A stretch of DNA of 48,934 nt from a virus. Of the stretch, positions 25,957-33,514 are shown one piece after another. The position numbers and the translations under genes are program-made. Where the stretch lies: IMG/VR virus record IMGVR_UViG_3300021376_000096, positions 1 to 48,934 of that record. One strand, 5' to 3'. The notes below the pieces were generated by a model. The model ran no database searches. It was not told where the DNA came from and worked only from the letters and a program-made list of their open reading frames with translations. Numbering within the stretch: position 1 is the stretch's first letter; the number at the start of each line of letters is the position of its first letter.

Positions 25957-27617
25957 CCTGCTCTCACCCCAGGCTTCAAGTCAATAAATTCATTGCGGGC
26001 ATACACTGCATTATTTCTGAATGTAGCCATTGGCAATACATGTTTATTACCCTCTTGAAATGCAATATGAATCCAACCAGGTCCTGCAGCATACTCTAGC
26101 AGGAATTGTTTGGATATCTTACCAACAATTTGATATATTTTGTTGGCACCCTCAAACGCTGACATACCAAGAACATTAATATCAATGGCTCTACCAAAGT
26201 TATGGTCCGATGTTGCCTTACTTCCTGGTGCATCGCCTGGTCTTCTCCAGCATGATGTAATATTGAATTTAATACCAGCAGCTTTGATTGGTTCGCAAAT
26301 ATTCTCAGCTACCTTAACAATGTTACATAAAATATCTGCTTCTGTTGAACCCATATGAGCTTGTAATTTTCTTTTACCACCTTGCGTGAAATCTGCAAGA
26401 GTAAAGTTTTTTGATACCTTAACTTTAGAGTAATCATCAAGCAATTGAATAGCTCCACACTTAACATCTTTCTTTTCGCCACCAGCTTCTGGTCTAGCTT
26501 TATCACCTTCTGTAGCTGGTGCAGTGTTAGCAGGAGGTAATCCAGCTGCTATGAGAATTGCATTATATTCTTCAATTGTTTTTGGTTCATCATCATCTTG
26601 AGCAAGAATTTCAAATACAGTTGGACCACCAGATGACTTAGTAATTGTTTCAGGGGCATTAATAGAGCCAAGCTGTCTTGGCGATGGTTTATTGAAGTGC
26701 ACCTGGCTACCTTGTAGCTCCACATTGCCACCGGAATAAATTAATGCAGTACCACCTGAGTCAATATTGGTTGATCCTGCAACAGCAACATCAAAGTTTC
26801 CACCAATATCCATTCTTAGGTTACCACCAACTCTCCATGTAGCATCGCCGCCAGTAGAGATGTTAGTGTTAGCACCAGATAAAATATTAACTGCTCCAAC
26901 TACAGACATGTTCATATTACCACCAGCATATAGATTTTCATTTTCAAAAACTATATGGTAACGATCCTTTGCTCCTCTATGGACAATTGATCCATTAGGA
27001 TGAAATTCAACAAATGATCCCCTCTTATGGAATATTTGGATTCTTTCTGCTCCTGGTGTATCATCTAACTCAATAACATTGCCGGCATCTGTCTCTATCA
27101 CATGGTTAAATGGATATCTTGCATCAAACTCAGATAATGGTTCTGCAAACTTAGTTCCATCTGCAGAAGGAATATTTGGAGTGGCAGAGGCCCTTGAATA
27201 AGCTACAGCATTTCTATCTTCTGTTCCTACTTCACCTCTTGCATGTCTTGCGTTTGTACCTTCACCTGGAAACCTTGGATGGATTCCAGCTGGATCATAA
27301 AACCCTTGATTTGGATTTGCTTGTTCTTCTGGTTTACCAACAATTGATCCAAGAACTACCGGCTGCTGAGCTTGTTCACCATCAATAAAAAATCCAACCA
27401 CCCAATCACCTTGGTTAACAAGTGGAGCAGACATTTGAGCAGTAGATGATATAAATGGTGCCCAGGGTAAATCATCTGTTGGCATTAATGTCTTATCCGC
27501 TGTGTGGTAACCAATACAGCGGACTTTTACTCTATTAATCATTTCTGGATCATTAATGTCTTCAACAACACCCATGAACCAAACCATATTTTTAAAATTA
27601 GATTGACCTGTTTCCAT
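25953..27617 (-). CDS. 5: Baseplate central spike (gp5-like) with M15-type peptidase
   Basis: A 554-residue protein. Residues about 10-95 are the gp5/VgrG OB-fold (MVWFMGVVEDINDPEM, with QQPVVLGSIVGK at its end). Residues about 170-305 are gp5-type needle beta-helix repeats (GGNMNMSV, GGNLRMDI, GGNVELQG). Residues about 405-530 form an M15/VanY-type zinc peptidase: SDHNFGRAIDI gives His472 and Asp479, and Glu508 with GWIHIA gives His517. T4 gp5 has a lysozyme between OB-fold and needle; here a peptide-cutting domain sits after the needle. Likely cuts peptidoglycan crosslinks during injection. Start follows the hub stop by two bases; Shine-Dalgarno weak. Confidence 0.9.
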   Translation of the reverse strand: METGQSNFKNMVWFMGVVEDINDPEMINRVKVRCIGYHTADKTLMPTDDLPWAPFISSTAQMSAPLVNQGDWVVGFFIDGEQAQQPVVLGSIVGKPEEQANPNQGFYDPAGIHPRFPGEGTNARHARGEVGTEDRNAVAYSRASATPNIPSADGTKFAEPLSEFDARYPFNHVIETDAGNVIELDDTPGAERIQIFHKRGSFVEFHPNGSIVHRGAKDRYHIVFENENLYAGGNMNMSVVGAVNILSGANTNISTGGDATWRVGGNLRMDIGGNFDVAVAGSTNIDSGGTALIYSGGNVELQGSQVHFNKPSPRQLGSINAPETITKSSGGPTVFEILAQDDDEPKTIEEYNAILIAAGLPPANTAPATEGDKARPEAGGEKKDVKCGAIQLLDDYSKVKVSKNFTLADFTQGGKRKLQAHMGSTEADILCNIVKVAENICEPIKAAGIKFNITSCWRRPGDAPGSKATSDHNFGRAIDINVLGMSAFEGANKIYQIVGKISKQFLLEYAAGPGWIHIAFQEGNKHVLPMATFRNNAVYARNEFIDLKPGVRAG

Positions 27618-27619
27618 AA

Positions 27620-28984
27620 TTATTGCTTAGGTTGAATTAAAATACTATTGGTGTCTTTTCTGAAGTTTGATATATCAAACTCATACCCATCCTTAAATAA
27701 ATCAATAATTGTTTCATAAGTTCCAGCATCTAGCACAACATGCATAGCACTGCCAACTAAAAACTTACCATTCAAGAAAGGGTCACGTTGTTCTAGATCA
27801 GATGGATCAGATTGCGCAGCCTTGAGCTCAATTATATCGCCAGGTTTAATTTTTGGATTACCAAGAACTCTACATGATATTACAGTTTGGTTCATTAGTT
27901 CATACTGAGCTTGGGTTGGTCCCCTTTTTATACTAATAAAATCTTCTTGTTGATCATAGGATTTATTACTACATCTAGCAAAAACATTTTGTTCTTCGTC
28001 AGTTGTTCTCTGATCATCTCCAACAAGATTATCAATTTCATCTATATCAAATGCTAGATTATCACCCATTAACAAAATATCTTTATAGTTGTCTTTAAGT
28101 TTGAATGTATTTTTTTCTACCTTCCTGGATATAAAGTCAAATGTTAAAGTTTGGTTTTCTAAAGCCCCTTCTTCTACTTTTTGTCTTTGATTATTTGTTG
28201 TCTTTACTTCAAACTCAAGAATTCTAAAGTAATCTTTATCTTTTGATTCTTGACTTCTGTTCTTATCGGCTGGAATAATATAGTTAAATGTATTAGCATC
28301 CTGGACTATCTTTCTAAGTGACTTATAGATAACGCCCTCTCTTGTTTCATAAAAAAAGAAATTGTTATCGCCAGCTCTATTGGCAGTGGATATAGCTTGA
28401 CTATTAACTCTCTCGATAATACTAAATGGTGGTAGGGAAGAAGCTGATATGTTCAATACACCAAACGTCTCTTCAATATTATTTGCACTAACCTTACCTG
28501 GTTCAAGGTCAAAAAACTTATCACAAATCTGTTGTATAATTTCTGATGCCTTACCAGAAAAAGATCTTTTCACTTTAGACTTCAATCCCATGAATCCAAT
28601 TTTTGATACGGCTCTGAACGTAAATATCTCACCTTTACCGCTAACAAGTCTTGTGGCGCTACCAACTGATTCAATGTAAAAATCGTTTGAAATAATATCA
28701 TCGAGCGAATCTTCTGGCTCTTTGAATAAGTCAATTCTAACAATGTCGCCAGCCTGGAGACCAACAGTCTTTACAAATCCAGCACCATCAAAAATCTGTC
28801 CCTCAACATACATGAACTTTGAAAACATACCTTCAAACAAAGAAAACCTTTGGAGATAAGTTGTAAAGTTGAACTGTGCTTTTGAGTTATTTGTGTTTTT
28901 AATTAATAATGCCTTGTATCCAAATTGATCAACTTGTCTATTATTAATAACAAATGGTTGGGCTACAATATTTTGTTGTGTCAT
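27620..28984 (-). CDS. 27: Baseplate hub protein, gp27-like (454 aa)
   Basis: Shows gp27/gpD-type hub features: an N-terminal strand set (FVINNRQVDQFGYKALLI), FEGMFSKFMYVEGQIFDGAG, the SGKASEIIQQICDKFFDL segment, FFFYETREGVIYKSL and a C-terminal strand FLVGSAMHVVLDAGTYETI. In T4 the gp27 trimer joins the tail tube to the gp5 spike. It is placed directly upstream of gp5 and downstream of gp53. The start overlaps the gp53 stop by ATGA. Homology is inferred from motifs and gene order. Confidence 0.8.
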   Translation of the reverse strand: MTQQNIVAQPFVINNRQVDQFGYKALLIKNTNNSKAQFNFTTYLQRFSLFEGMFSKFMYVEGQIFDGAGFVKTVGLQAGDIVRIDLFKEPEDSLDDIISNDFYIESVGSATRLVSGKGEIFTFRAVSKIGFMGLKSKVKRSFSGKASEIIQQICDKFFDLEPGKVSANNIEETFGVLNISASSLPPFSIIERVNSQAISTANRAGDNNFFFYETREGVIYKSLRKIVQDANTFNYIIPADKNRSQESKDKDYFRILEFEVKTTNNQRQKVEEGALENQTLTFDFISRKVEKNTFKLKDNYKDILLMGDNLAFDIDEIDNLVGDDQRTTDEEQNVFARCSNKSYDQQEDFISIKRGPTQAQYELMNQTVISCRVLGNPKIKPGDIIELKAAQSDPSDLEQRDPFLNGKFLVGSAMHVVLDAGTYETIIDLFKDGYEFDISNFRKDTNSILIQPKQ

Positions 28985-29520
28985 ACTTTATTAACCTTTT
29001 TCAACACTCTTTCTAATTCAAATGACACATCAACTGCTATCGATCTATCTAGAAGTTTAATCTTTCTTTTTTCTTCGTTTTCAAAAAGTTCATAATCATA
29101 GTTGGACACAGCTAGCCACCCAGTTCTTTCTGCAGCAGATATATTATCGTAGGTTGTCTTTGTCATATAATATGAATAATTATTATTACGATAATATGAA
29201 CTTTCAGCTAGGTTTGTTGCAGCAGCCACACTACCATATTTTTTCTTAATATATTGATTAAAAATATCATCATCCATTGGAAAATCATAATATGGATCCA
29301 CCATATCATTGACTAAGAAAATTAACCACACATATTCAACTGAACCATAATAATCATATGCTAAAGAAGTTGGAGTTTCACCTGCCTTAATTGTATAAGG
29401 ATAATAAGAATCATACGATTGAATTAAATCTTTACCAATTTTTGCTTTAAGTATAATATTTCTAAGAGCATTTTTGTCATATTGAACAACGGGAAAATTT
29501 TTAAAGTAGTTTATTGCCAT
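28981..29520 (-). CDS. 53: Baseplate wedge protein gp53
   Basis: A 179-residue protein. The N-terminus MAINYFKNFPVVQYD and the LysM-like block YYPYTIKAGETPTSLAYDYY, then VWLIFLVNDMVDPYYDFPM, are characteristic of T4-family gp53, which binds gp6/gp25 wedges. Length is close to T4 gp53 (196). Strong Shine-Dalgarno AGGAGA, 8 nt before ATG. It follows gp48 by 15 nt. Confidence 0.92.
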   Translation of the reverse strand: MAINYFKNFPVVQYDKNALRNIILKAKIGKDLIQSYDSYYPYTIKAGETPTSLAYDYYGSVEYVWLIFLVNDMVDPYYDFPMDDDIFNQYIKKKYGSVAAATNLAESSYYRNNNYSYYMTKTTYDNISAAERTGWLAVSNYDYELFENEEKRKIKLLDRSIAVDVSFELERVLKKVNKV

Positions 29521-29535
29521 TAATTGTCTCCTGGC

Positions 29536-30558
29536 TTAGCCACCACCCTTATATTTTAAGGGTGGGTTGTTTGTGCCTGATCTCAATTTGTTACCAGGCT
29601 GCTCAGCACTTGGTACTGACTCTGCACCTTCTGGGGATTGTGGTCCACTCAAATCCATATTATTAAATTCAGCTTGATATGATGCCTTTGTTAGCTGTTC
29701 AATTTCACTTAACTCAATCTGCAATTCAACAGCTTGTGGAGCCCCCACTAACTTACTTTCTCCTGTATTCTTAAAGAATGCTGGAACATTTTGAGGTGCA
29801 TAGTTCACCTGAATTCTTTTAATTACACATCTAGCAAAACCGTACAATGCATTGGTACCAAAGAACATCACATCTACTTCATCAGGCATAGAGAGGAAGG
29901 AGCTACTTGCAGTGCCACCAGGTAAAGCATGAAACTTTAGCTCACTAATAATCTTTGCAATCATTACTGAGTCTTCTGGCGTTTCGGGTGTTAGTCTAAA
30001 TGTAAAGTTGTGTTGTCTAATTTCAACATTCTTGAAGATAGCTGTTTGGAATGGATTAGGAACATCGCCTGAAGCTAGATTCAACAATCCACCAACAGCC
30101 CCTGATACTTGAGCTAAAGATCTTAGAACAAATTCAGTTGTTCCACCAGCAGTTGTCTGGCCTGTGTCCTTACCCTCAGCTGTCTTTTCTTGACCGGCAA
30201 TAAAGTTCTTTAATCCTTCAGCCGTAGTTGCTTGTTGGCCAGCTTTAAACCCTAGAGCTGCTAATCCTAAATCAGCAGTTTCGTAGTTGATACCGATACT
30301 ATCAACTAAGTTTTCTGGTAATGGTAAAGCGATATGTGCTTGAGTAACATCTGTTGCAATAGTTGCCTTTTTACCTGGACCACCATAGCTAAACTTCTTA
30401 AATGCAAACAACATCCCCATCCCAAGTTTTTCCGGGGCAGCTGGAAAATGCAAGAGAGCTTCTGAAGCTCTACCGCGTGAACCTGAGCCTCTACCTGCTC
30501 TATCAGCTCCTAAAACAACGTTAGGGTTGTTGGATCTTGCAACAGTTGTACCAGCCAT
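29536..30558 (-). CDS. 48: Baseplate tube cap protein, gp48-like (340 aa)
   Basis: Starts MAGTTVARSNNPNVVLG at 30558, with AGGT about 6 nt upstream; a longer frame to 30609 would run into gp4 and has no ribosome site. The C-terminal half has the gp48/gp54-type tube fold strands: NPFQTAIFKNVEIRQHNFTF, FRLTPETPEDSVMIAKII and FARCVIKRIQVNYAP. In T4, gp48 caps the hub and nucleates tube growth. Residues about 120-170 are an Ala/Gly/Thr-rich insertion. It is the first gene of the minus-strand baseplate operon, divergent from gp4 by 12 nt. The C-terminal codons contain a 9-bp inverted repeat. Confidence 0.83.
   Translation of the reverse strand: MAGTTVARSNNPNVVLGADRAGRGSGSRGRASEALLHFPAAPEKLGMGMLFAFKKFSYGGPGKKATIATDVTQAHIALPLPENLVDSIGINYETADLGLAALGFKAGQQATTAEGLKNFIAGQEKTAEGKDTGQTTAGGTTEFVLRSLAQVSGAVGGLLNLASGDVPNPFQTAIFKNVEIRQHNFTFRLTPETPEDSVMIAKIISELKFHALPGGTASSSFLSMPDEVDVMFFGTNALYGFARCVIKRIQVNYAPQNVPAFFKNTGESKLVGAPQAVELQIELSEIEQLTKASYQAEFNNMDLSGPQSPEGAESVPSAEQPGNKLRSGTNNPPLKYKGGG
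29543..29565 (-). other. Hairpin in gp48 3' end, before gp53 ribosome site
   Basis: Inverted repeat CCACCCTTA (29543-29551) and TAAGGGTGG (29557-29565) with a 5-nt loop, inside the last codons of gp48 (ending PPLKYKGGG). No T run follows on either strand, so it is not an intrinsic terminator. Confidence 0.6.
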
Positions 30559-30565
30559 ATAAATA
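30558..30565 (+). promoter_or_regulatory. T4-type late promoter abutting gp4 start codon
   Basis: Exact TATAAATA on the plus strand, followed by CCTAT and the gp4 ATG. The first T of the octamer is also the complement of the first base of the gp48 start codon on the other strand. Confidence 0.8.
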
Positions 30566-30570
30566 CCTAT

Positions 30571-31014
30571 ATGAGTTATAAGGGGCGTTATAAAGTCAAA
30601 AATCCACAAAAATACAAAGGTGACCCCACCAATGTTATTTATCGTTCATCTTTAGAGCTTAAATTGATGAACTATCTTGACATCCATCCTGACATAATAG
30701 AGTGGTCGAGTGAGGAGTTTTTTGTACCTTATCTGTCGCCAATTGATGGTAGATACCATAGATACTTTCCTGATTTTAGTATAAGGAGACGAGATAAGAA
30801 TGGTAATGTTGATAGGATTGTAATAGAAATTAAACCATCTTCTCAGACCAAGGCTCCGGAAAGGAAAAGTAGAGCAACACCAAGATATATTAACGATGTT
30901 AAGAACTGGGGCATTAATAACGCCAAATGGAAAGCATGTAAAGAGTTCTGTGATGAAAGGAAGTGGAAGTTCCAAATCTTAACAGAACGAGAGATCAATG
31001 GATACAACTACTAA
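30571..31014 (+). CDS. 4: Head completion nuclease gp4
   Basis: A 147-residue protein, the usual length of T4 gp4 (also called gp50). It carries a PD-(D/E)XK nuclease core: Pro67-Asp68 in RYFPDFS and Glu86-x-Lys88 in IVIEIK, with a conserved upstream Glu in YRSSLELKLM. The N-terminus (MSYKGRYKVKNPQKYKGDP) is typical. In T4 it is needed to complete filled heads before tail joining. No Shine-Dalgarno is visible; TATAAATA ends 5 nt before the ATG, so the mRNA may begin at AUG. First gene of the plus-strand tail operon; divergent from gp48. Confidence 0.92.
   Translation: MSYKGRYKVKNPQKYKGDPTNVIYRSSLELKLMNYLDIHPDIIEWSSEEFFVPYLSPIDGRYHRYFPDFSIRRRDKNGNVDRIVIEIKPSSQTKAPERKSRATPRYINDVKNWGINNAKWKACKEFCDERKWKFQILTEREINGYNY
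30636..30643 (-). promoter_or_regulatory. Possible late promoter GATAAATA for gp48
   Basis: Seven of eight matches to TATAAATA on the minus strand, inside the gp4 gene, 77 nt upstream of the gp48 start. No better candidate precedes gp48. Confidence 0.3.
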
Positions 31015-31603
31015 TGTTCGTGGATTTCAAAAGCTCCTAATAGAAGCAGAGAGGGATGGCATTGTATTAGATAATTCAGCTGAATCTCTATCGTGGCTAA
31101 GGCAAAACTATGCTACACTCTCCCCAAGGGATGTCATGCCTAGAGAGTTTATTAAAGATACTAATAGGTATAGAAAAACACCATTAATTGGTAGACTATA
31201 CATGTTTCTATATAAGGCTAAATATAAGAATGAGTTACCATATTATGATAGATTTCCACTAGTGTTTCCAATAAGAAGAGTTGGTGGTGGATTTTATGGG
31301 TTAAATATCCATTATCTTGCTCCAAGATTTAGAGCACTTTTAATGGATTCACTATATAGTACAATCAGCAATACAAAGTTTGATGAGACGACAAGATTGA
31401 GGATCAACTATGATATTCTTAATTCAGCATCTAAATATAGATGGTTTAGACCTTGTGTAAAACATTATTTGACACCATATTTGTCATCGCAATTACTTTA
31501 TATTGACCCTAAAGAATGGAACCTAGCTTTATTTGTTCCATCAGAACAGTTTAGAGGTGCAAACAAGAACAAGGTCTGGACAGATTCAAGAGAGATGTTT
31601 TAA
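30998..31603 (+). CDS. Conserved T4-like tail-region protein, unassigned (201 aa)
   Basis: Basic, aromatic-rich protein with the highly recognisable segment YYDRFPLVFPIRRVGGGFYG, then LNIHYLAPRFRALLMDSL, found in many T4-like phages next to gp4 and tube genes. I do not know its established T4 name with confidence. The start overlaps the gp4 end by 17 nt and has GAGAG upstream. It ends with TAATG overlap into the gp54-like gene, so it is made from the same message as head and tail completion proteins. A virion morphogenesis role is inferred only from context. Confidence 0.8.
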   Translation: MDTTTNVRGFQKLLIEAERDGIVLDNSAESLSWLRQNYATLSPRDVMPREFIKDTNRYRKTPLIGRLYMFLYKAKYKNELPYYDRFPLVFPIRRVGGGFYGLNIHYLAPRFRALLMDSLYSTISNTKFDETTRLRINYDILNSASKYRWFRPCVKHYLTPYLSSQLLYIDPKEWNLALFVPSEQFRGANKNKVWTDSREMF

Positions 31604-32607
31604 TGGCATTCAACATAGAAAAATTTAAATCAGCAACAAGCGGCGGCTTCATTAGGCCGTCAAATTTTTTGGTTTATATTCTGCCTCCAACATGGGCTTT
31701 AAATACTGAATATGATTATGACTTAGCCTATCTGACTTCAGCGGCATCGCTTCCTGGAATGCAAATTCTTACTCAAGAAGCAAGAATATATGGTGCTGGT
31801 CCAATTGTTAAGATGCCATACGATATTGCAACAACAGATATCTCAATGACATTTTATGTTGATGCTGATGGTATTTCAATCAACTATTTCTATGAATGGT
31901 TAAGAAATGTTGTTAATCTAAGTCACGACCAACTAGAAGTAAGGTCAGGGGCATTTAGCAACCAAATTGCATATAGAAGCTGGTACTCCACAAAGATAGA
32001 CATCATGTTATTCAATGATAAACCAGGTGGTAATCTTGAATCTCCTCAGGATGCAGCTCTAGCAATCTACACTCTATTTGATGTCTACCCAATTGGTATA
32101 TCTGAACCAGCTCTAAGCTGGCAGACAGGCAATGAAATACTACAATTCAATGTCACATTCTCATATAGATCATTTGAAAGAACAGTAGTCAATGTACCGG
32201 CAAAAAGAACTATTAGTATTCCTGGTGTGCCTATTCCTCCAAATGTTCCGCAGGCTCCATCAAGACCAATTCCAGTGCCACCTACTCTTTCGCATGAGCC
32301 TCCTCAGTCCTCTTCAAGACAATCAGGCAAGGCATCAAACAACACTAGACTTCAGGCTGTCAATGACTTTGCTAGAAGTTTGAGAGATGGTGCAATGAAG
32401 GTACGTACAGAATCAGTTTCTAAGGTTAATGATATTAGACAAGCAACAATGGGCAATGAATTTGTTCAGACTGGTGTTAATATCCTTAACACTGCTAATG
32501 AAATAAAGAGTACATTGGGTACTCTAAAACAACTAAACACTTCGCTAAAGAAGAATCTAATTCAAGATCTAAAAGGTGCAGTGAAGGGAAAGATTCCAGG
32601 TTTATAA
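31603..32607 (+). CDS. 54: Baseplate tube initiator, gp54-like (334 aa)
   Basis: The first 200 residues have the tail-tube fold pattern of gp19/gp48/gp54: MAFNIEKFKSATSGGFIRPS, LPGMQILTQEARIYGAGP, DISMTFYVDADGISINYFYE and the closing YPIGISEPALSWQTGNE, then FNVTFSYRSFE. In T4, gp54 sits on gp48 and starts tube polymerisation. Residues about 205-240 are a Pro-rich linker (VPIPPNVPQAPSRPIPVP) before a helical tail, an extension beyond the tube fold. Shine-Dalgarno GAGAG 9 nt before ATG; overlaps the preceding stop by TAATG. Confidence 0.8.
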   Translation: MAFNIEKFKSATSGGFIRPSNFLVYILPPTWALNTEYDYDLAYLTSAASLPGMQILTQEARIYGAGPIVKMPYDIATTDISMTFYVDADGISINYFYEWLRNVVNLSHDQLEVRSGAFSNQIAYRSWYSTKIDIMLFNDKPGGNLESPQDAALAIYTLFDVYPIGISEPALSWQTGNEILQFNVTFSYRSFERTVVNVPAKRTISIPGVPIPPNVPQAPSRPIPVPPTLSHEPPQSSSRQSGKASNNTRLQAVNDFARSLRDGAMKVRTESVSKVNDIRQATMGNEFVQTGVNILNTANEIKSTLGTLKQLNTSLKKNLIQDLKGAVKGKIPGL

Positions 32608-32627
32608 TTTAACAATTGAGGTGCATT

Positions 32628-33323
32628 ATGCCATTACCAAAGATTAGTCAGCCAATTTTTCAGCTTACATTACCATCAACAGGTAAAGTGGTTCACTATA
32701 GACCATTCACCGTCAGAGAAGAAAAGCTTCTCCTTATGGCTCAGGAGTCAAATGAGAAGAAAGATATTATTAATGTATATAAGCAGCTCATCAACAACTG
32801 TGCAATTGATCCAGTTGATGTGGATAATCTTGCTGCAATTGATTTGGAATACTTTTTTGTTTGTCTAAGAGCTAAGTCTGTTTCCAACATCTCTAAGATT
32901 ATGGTTACAGATAAAGACGATAACGAGACATATGAAGTGGAAATCAATCTTGATAAGATTGAAATTCAAAGAAAAGAAAACGTGTCAAGTAACGTGAAGC
33001 TAACAGACACAATTGGTGTAATCTTAAAGTATCCTACTTTCAATACGCTTACAAAAATTGATGAATCTTCTCAAGTGGATTCAACATTAGCAATTCTTAG
33101 GGGATGCATTGACCAGATTTATGAAGGCGAGGAAGTGTTTGACACGGCCAACTACTCAAAGCAAGAATTAGATGACTTTATTTTATCTTTGAATAAAAAC
33201 CAGATTGAAGAGATTCAAAAGTTTTTTGAAGCAATGCCAAAGTTAATCTATAATGCTAAGTATATGACTAAGGAAAAGGTTGTTAAGGACCTCAAGATAG
33301 AGGGCCTCGAGAATTTTTTCTAG
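32628..33323 (+). CDS. 26: gp26-family baseplate/tail assembly protein (frameshift upstream partner)
   Basis: A 231-residue protein of the T4 baseplate hub assembly (gp26-type) family, recognised from LPSTGKVVHYRPFTVREEKL, LLMAQESNEKKDI and DLEYFFVCLRAKSVSNI. ATG 32628 has GAGGTG 6 nt upstream; a frame extension to TTG 32616 is rejected. The last codons AAT TTT TTC TAG contain the heptamer T TTT TTC with a hairpin 4 nt later, predicted to send some ribosomes into the -1 frame and make a 295-residue product with the next ORF. Its place just before the tape-measure gene matches tail assembly chaperones of other tailed phages. The chaperone role is inferred. Confidence 0.85.
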   Translation: MPLPKISQPIFQLTLPSTGKVVHYRPFTVREEKLLLMAQESNEKKDIINVYKQLINNCAIDPVDVDNLAAIDLEYFFVCLRAKSVSNISKIMVTDKDDNETYEVEINLDKIEIQRKENVSSNVKLTDTIGVILKYPTFNTLTKIDESSQVDSTLAILRGCIDQIYEGEEVFDTANYSKQELDDFILSLNKNQIEEIQKFFEAMPKLIYNAKYMTKEKVVKDLKIEGLENFF

Positions 33324-33352
33324 TATTGGCTGGGTATAACAACCTAGCCAAT
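33314..33352 (+). promoter_or_regulatory. Programmed -1 ribosomal frameshift signal
   Basis: Slippery heptamer T TTT TTC at 33314-33320 in the correct phase with the gp26-family frame, stop TAG at 33321, a 4-nt spacer, then a hairpin: ATTGGCTGGGT (33325-33335), loop ATAACA, ACCTAGCCAAT (33342-33352), 11 pairs with one G-U. The -1 frame is open across the site and continues into the 62-codon ORF. Confidence 0.85.
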
Positions 33353-33514
33353 TACTATCAGACTATATTTGCATTATGCCAACACCATAAATATTCTATT
33401 AGTGATGTTGAAAATCTTTTGCCATTTGAACGTGACATTTATATTGCTATGCTAATTGATTATCTTGAAAAAGAGAAAGAACGATTACGTAAACAAGGAT
33501 ATAAAGACGTATAA
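33326..33514 (+). CDS. Short -1 frame extension of gp26-family protein (62 codons)
   Basis: The only possible independent start is TTG at 33326, with no Shine-Dalgarno, so the segment is most likely expressed by -1 frameshifting from the preceding gene, adding Leu-Val before this ORF. The sequence (AGYNNLANYYQTIFALCQHH, then LPFERDIYIAMLIDYLEKEK) is helical; FERDIYIxMLxxYL-type segments also occur in small proteins next to gp26 in other T4-like phages. It ends with TAATG overlap into the tape measure gene. In phages with known tail assembly chaperones, the analogous T domain binds the tape measure; that role here is inference. Confidence 0.82.
   Translation: MAGYNNLANYYQTIFALCQHHKYSISDVENLLPFERDIYIAMLIDYLEKEKERLRKQGYKDV

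Noticed and set aside
30998-31603. Assignment as gp2 (DNA end protector) by position next to gp4
   Set aside because: Neighbour position alone is not enough, and the sequence pattern is not one I can tie to gp2.
33386-33393. CATAAATA on the plus strand as late promoter for the tape measure
   Set aside because: One mismatch, inside the frameshift ORF and over 100 nt from the start; the gene is already covered by the operon message.
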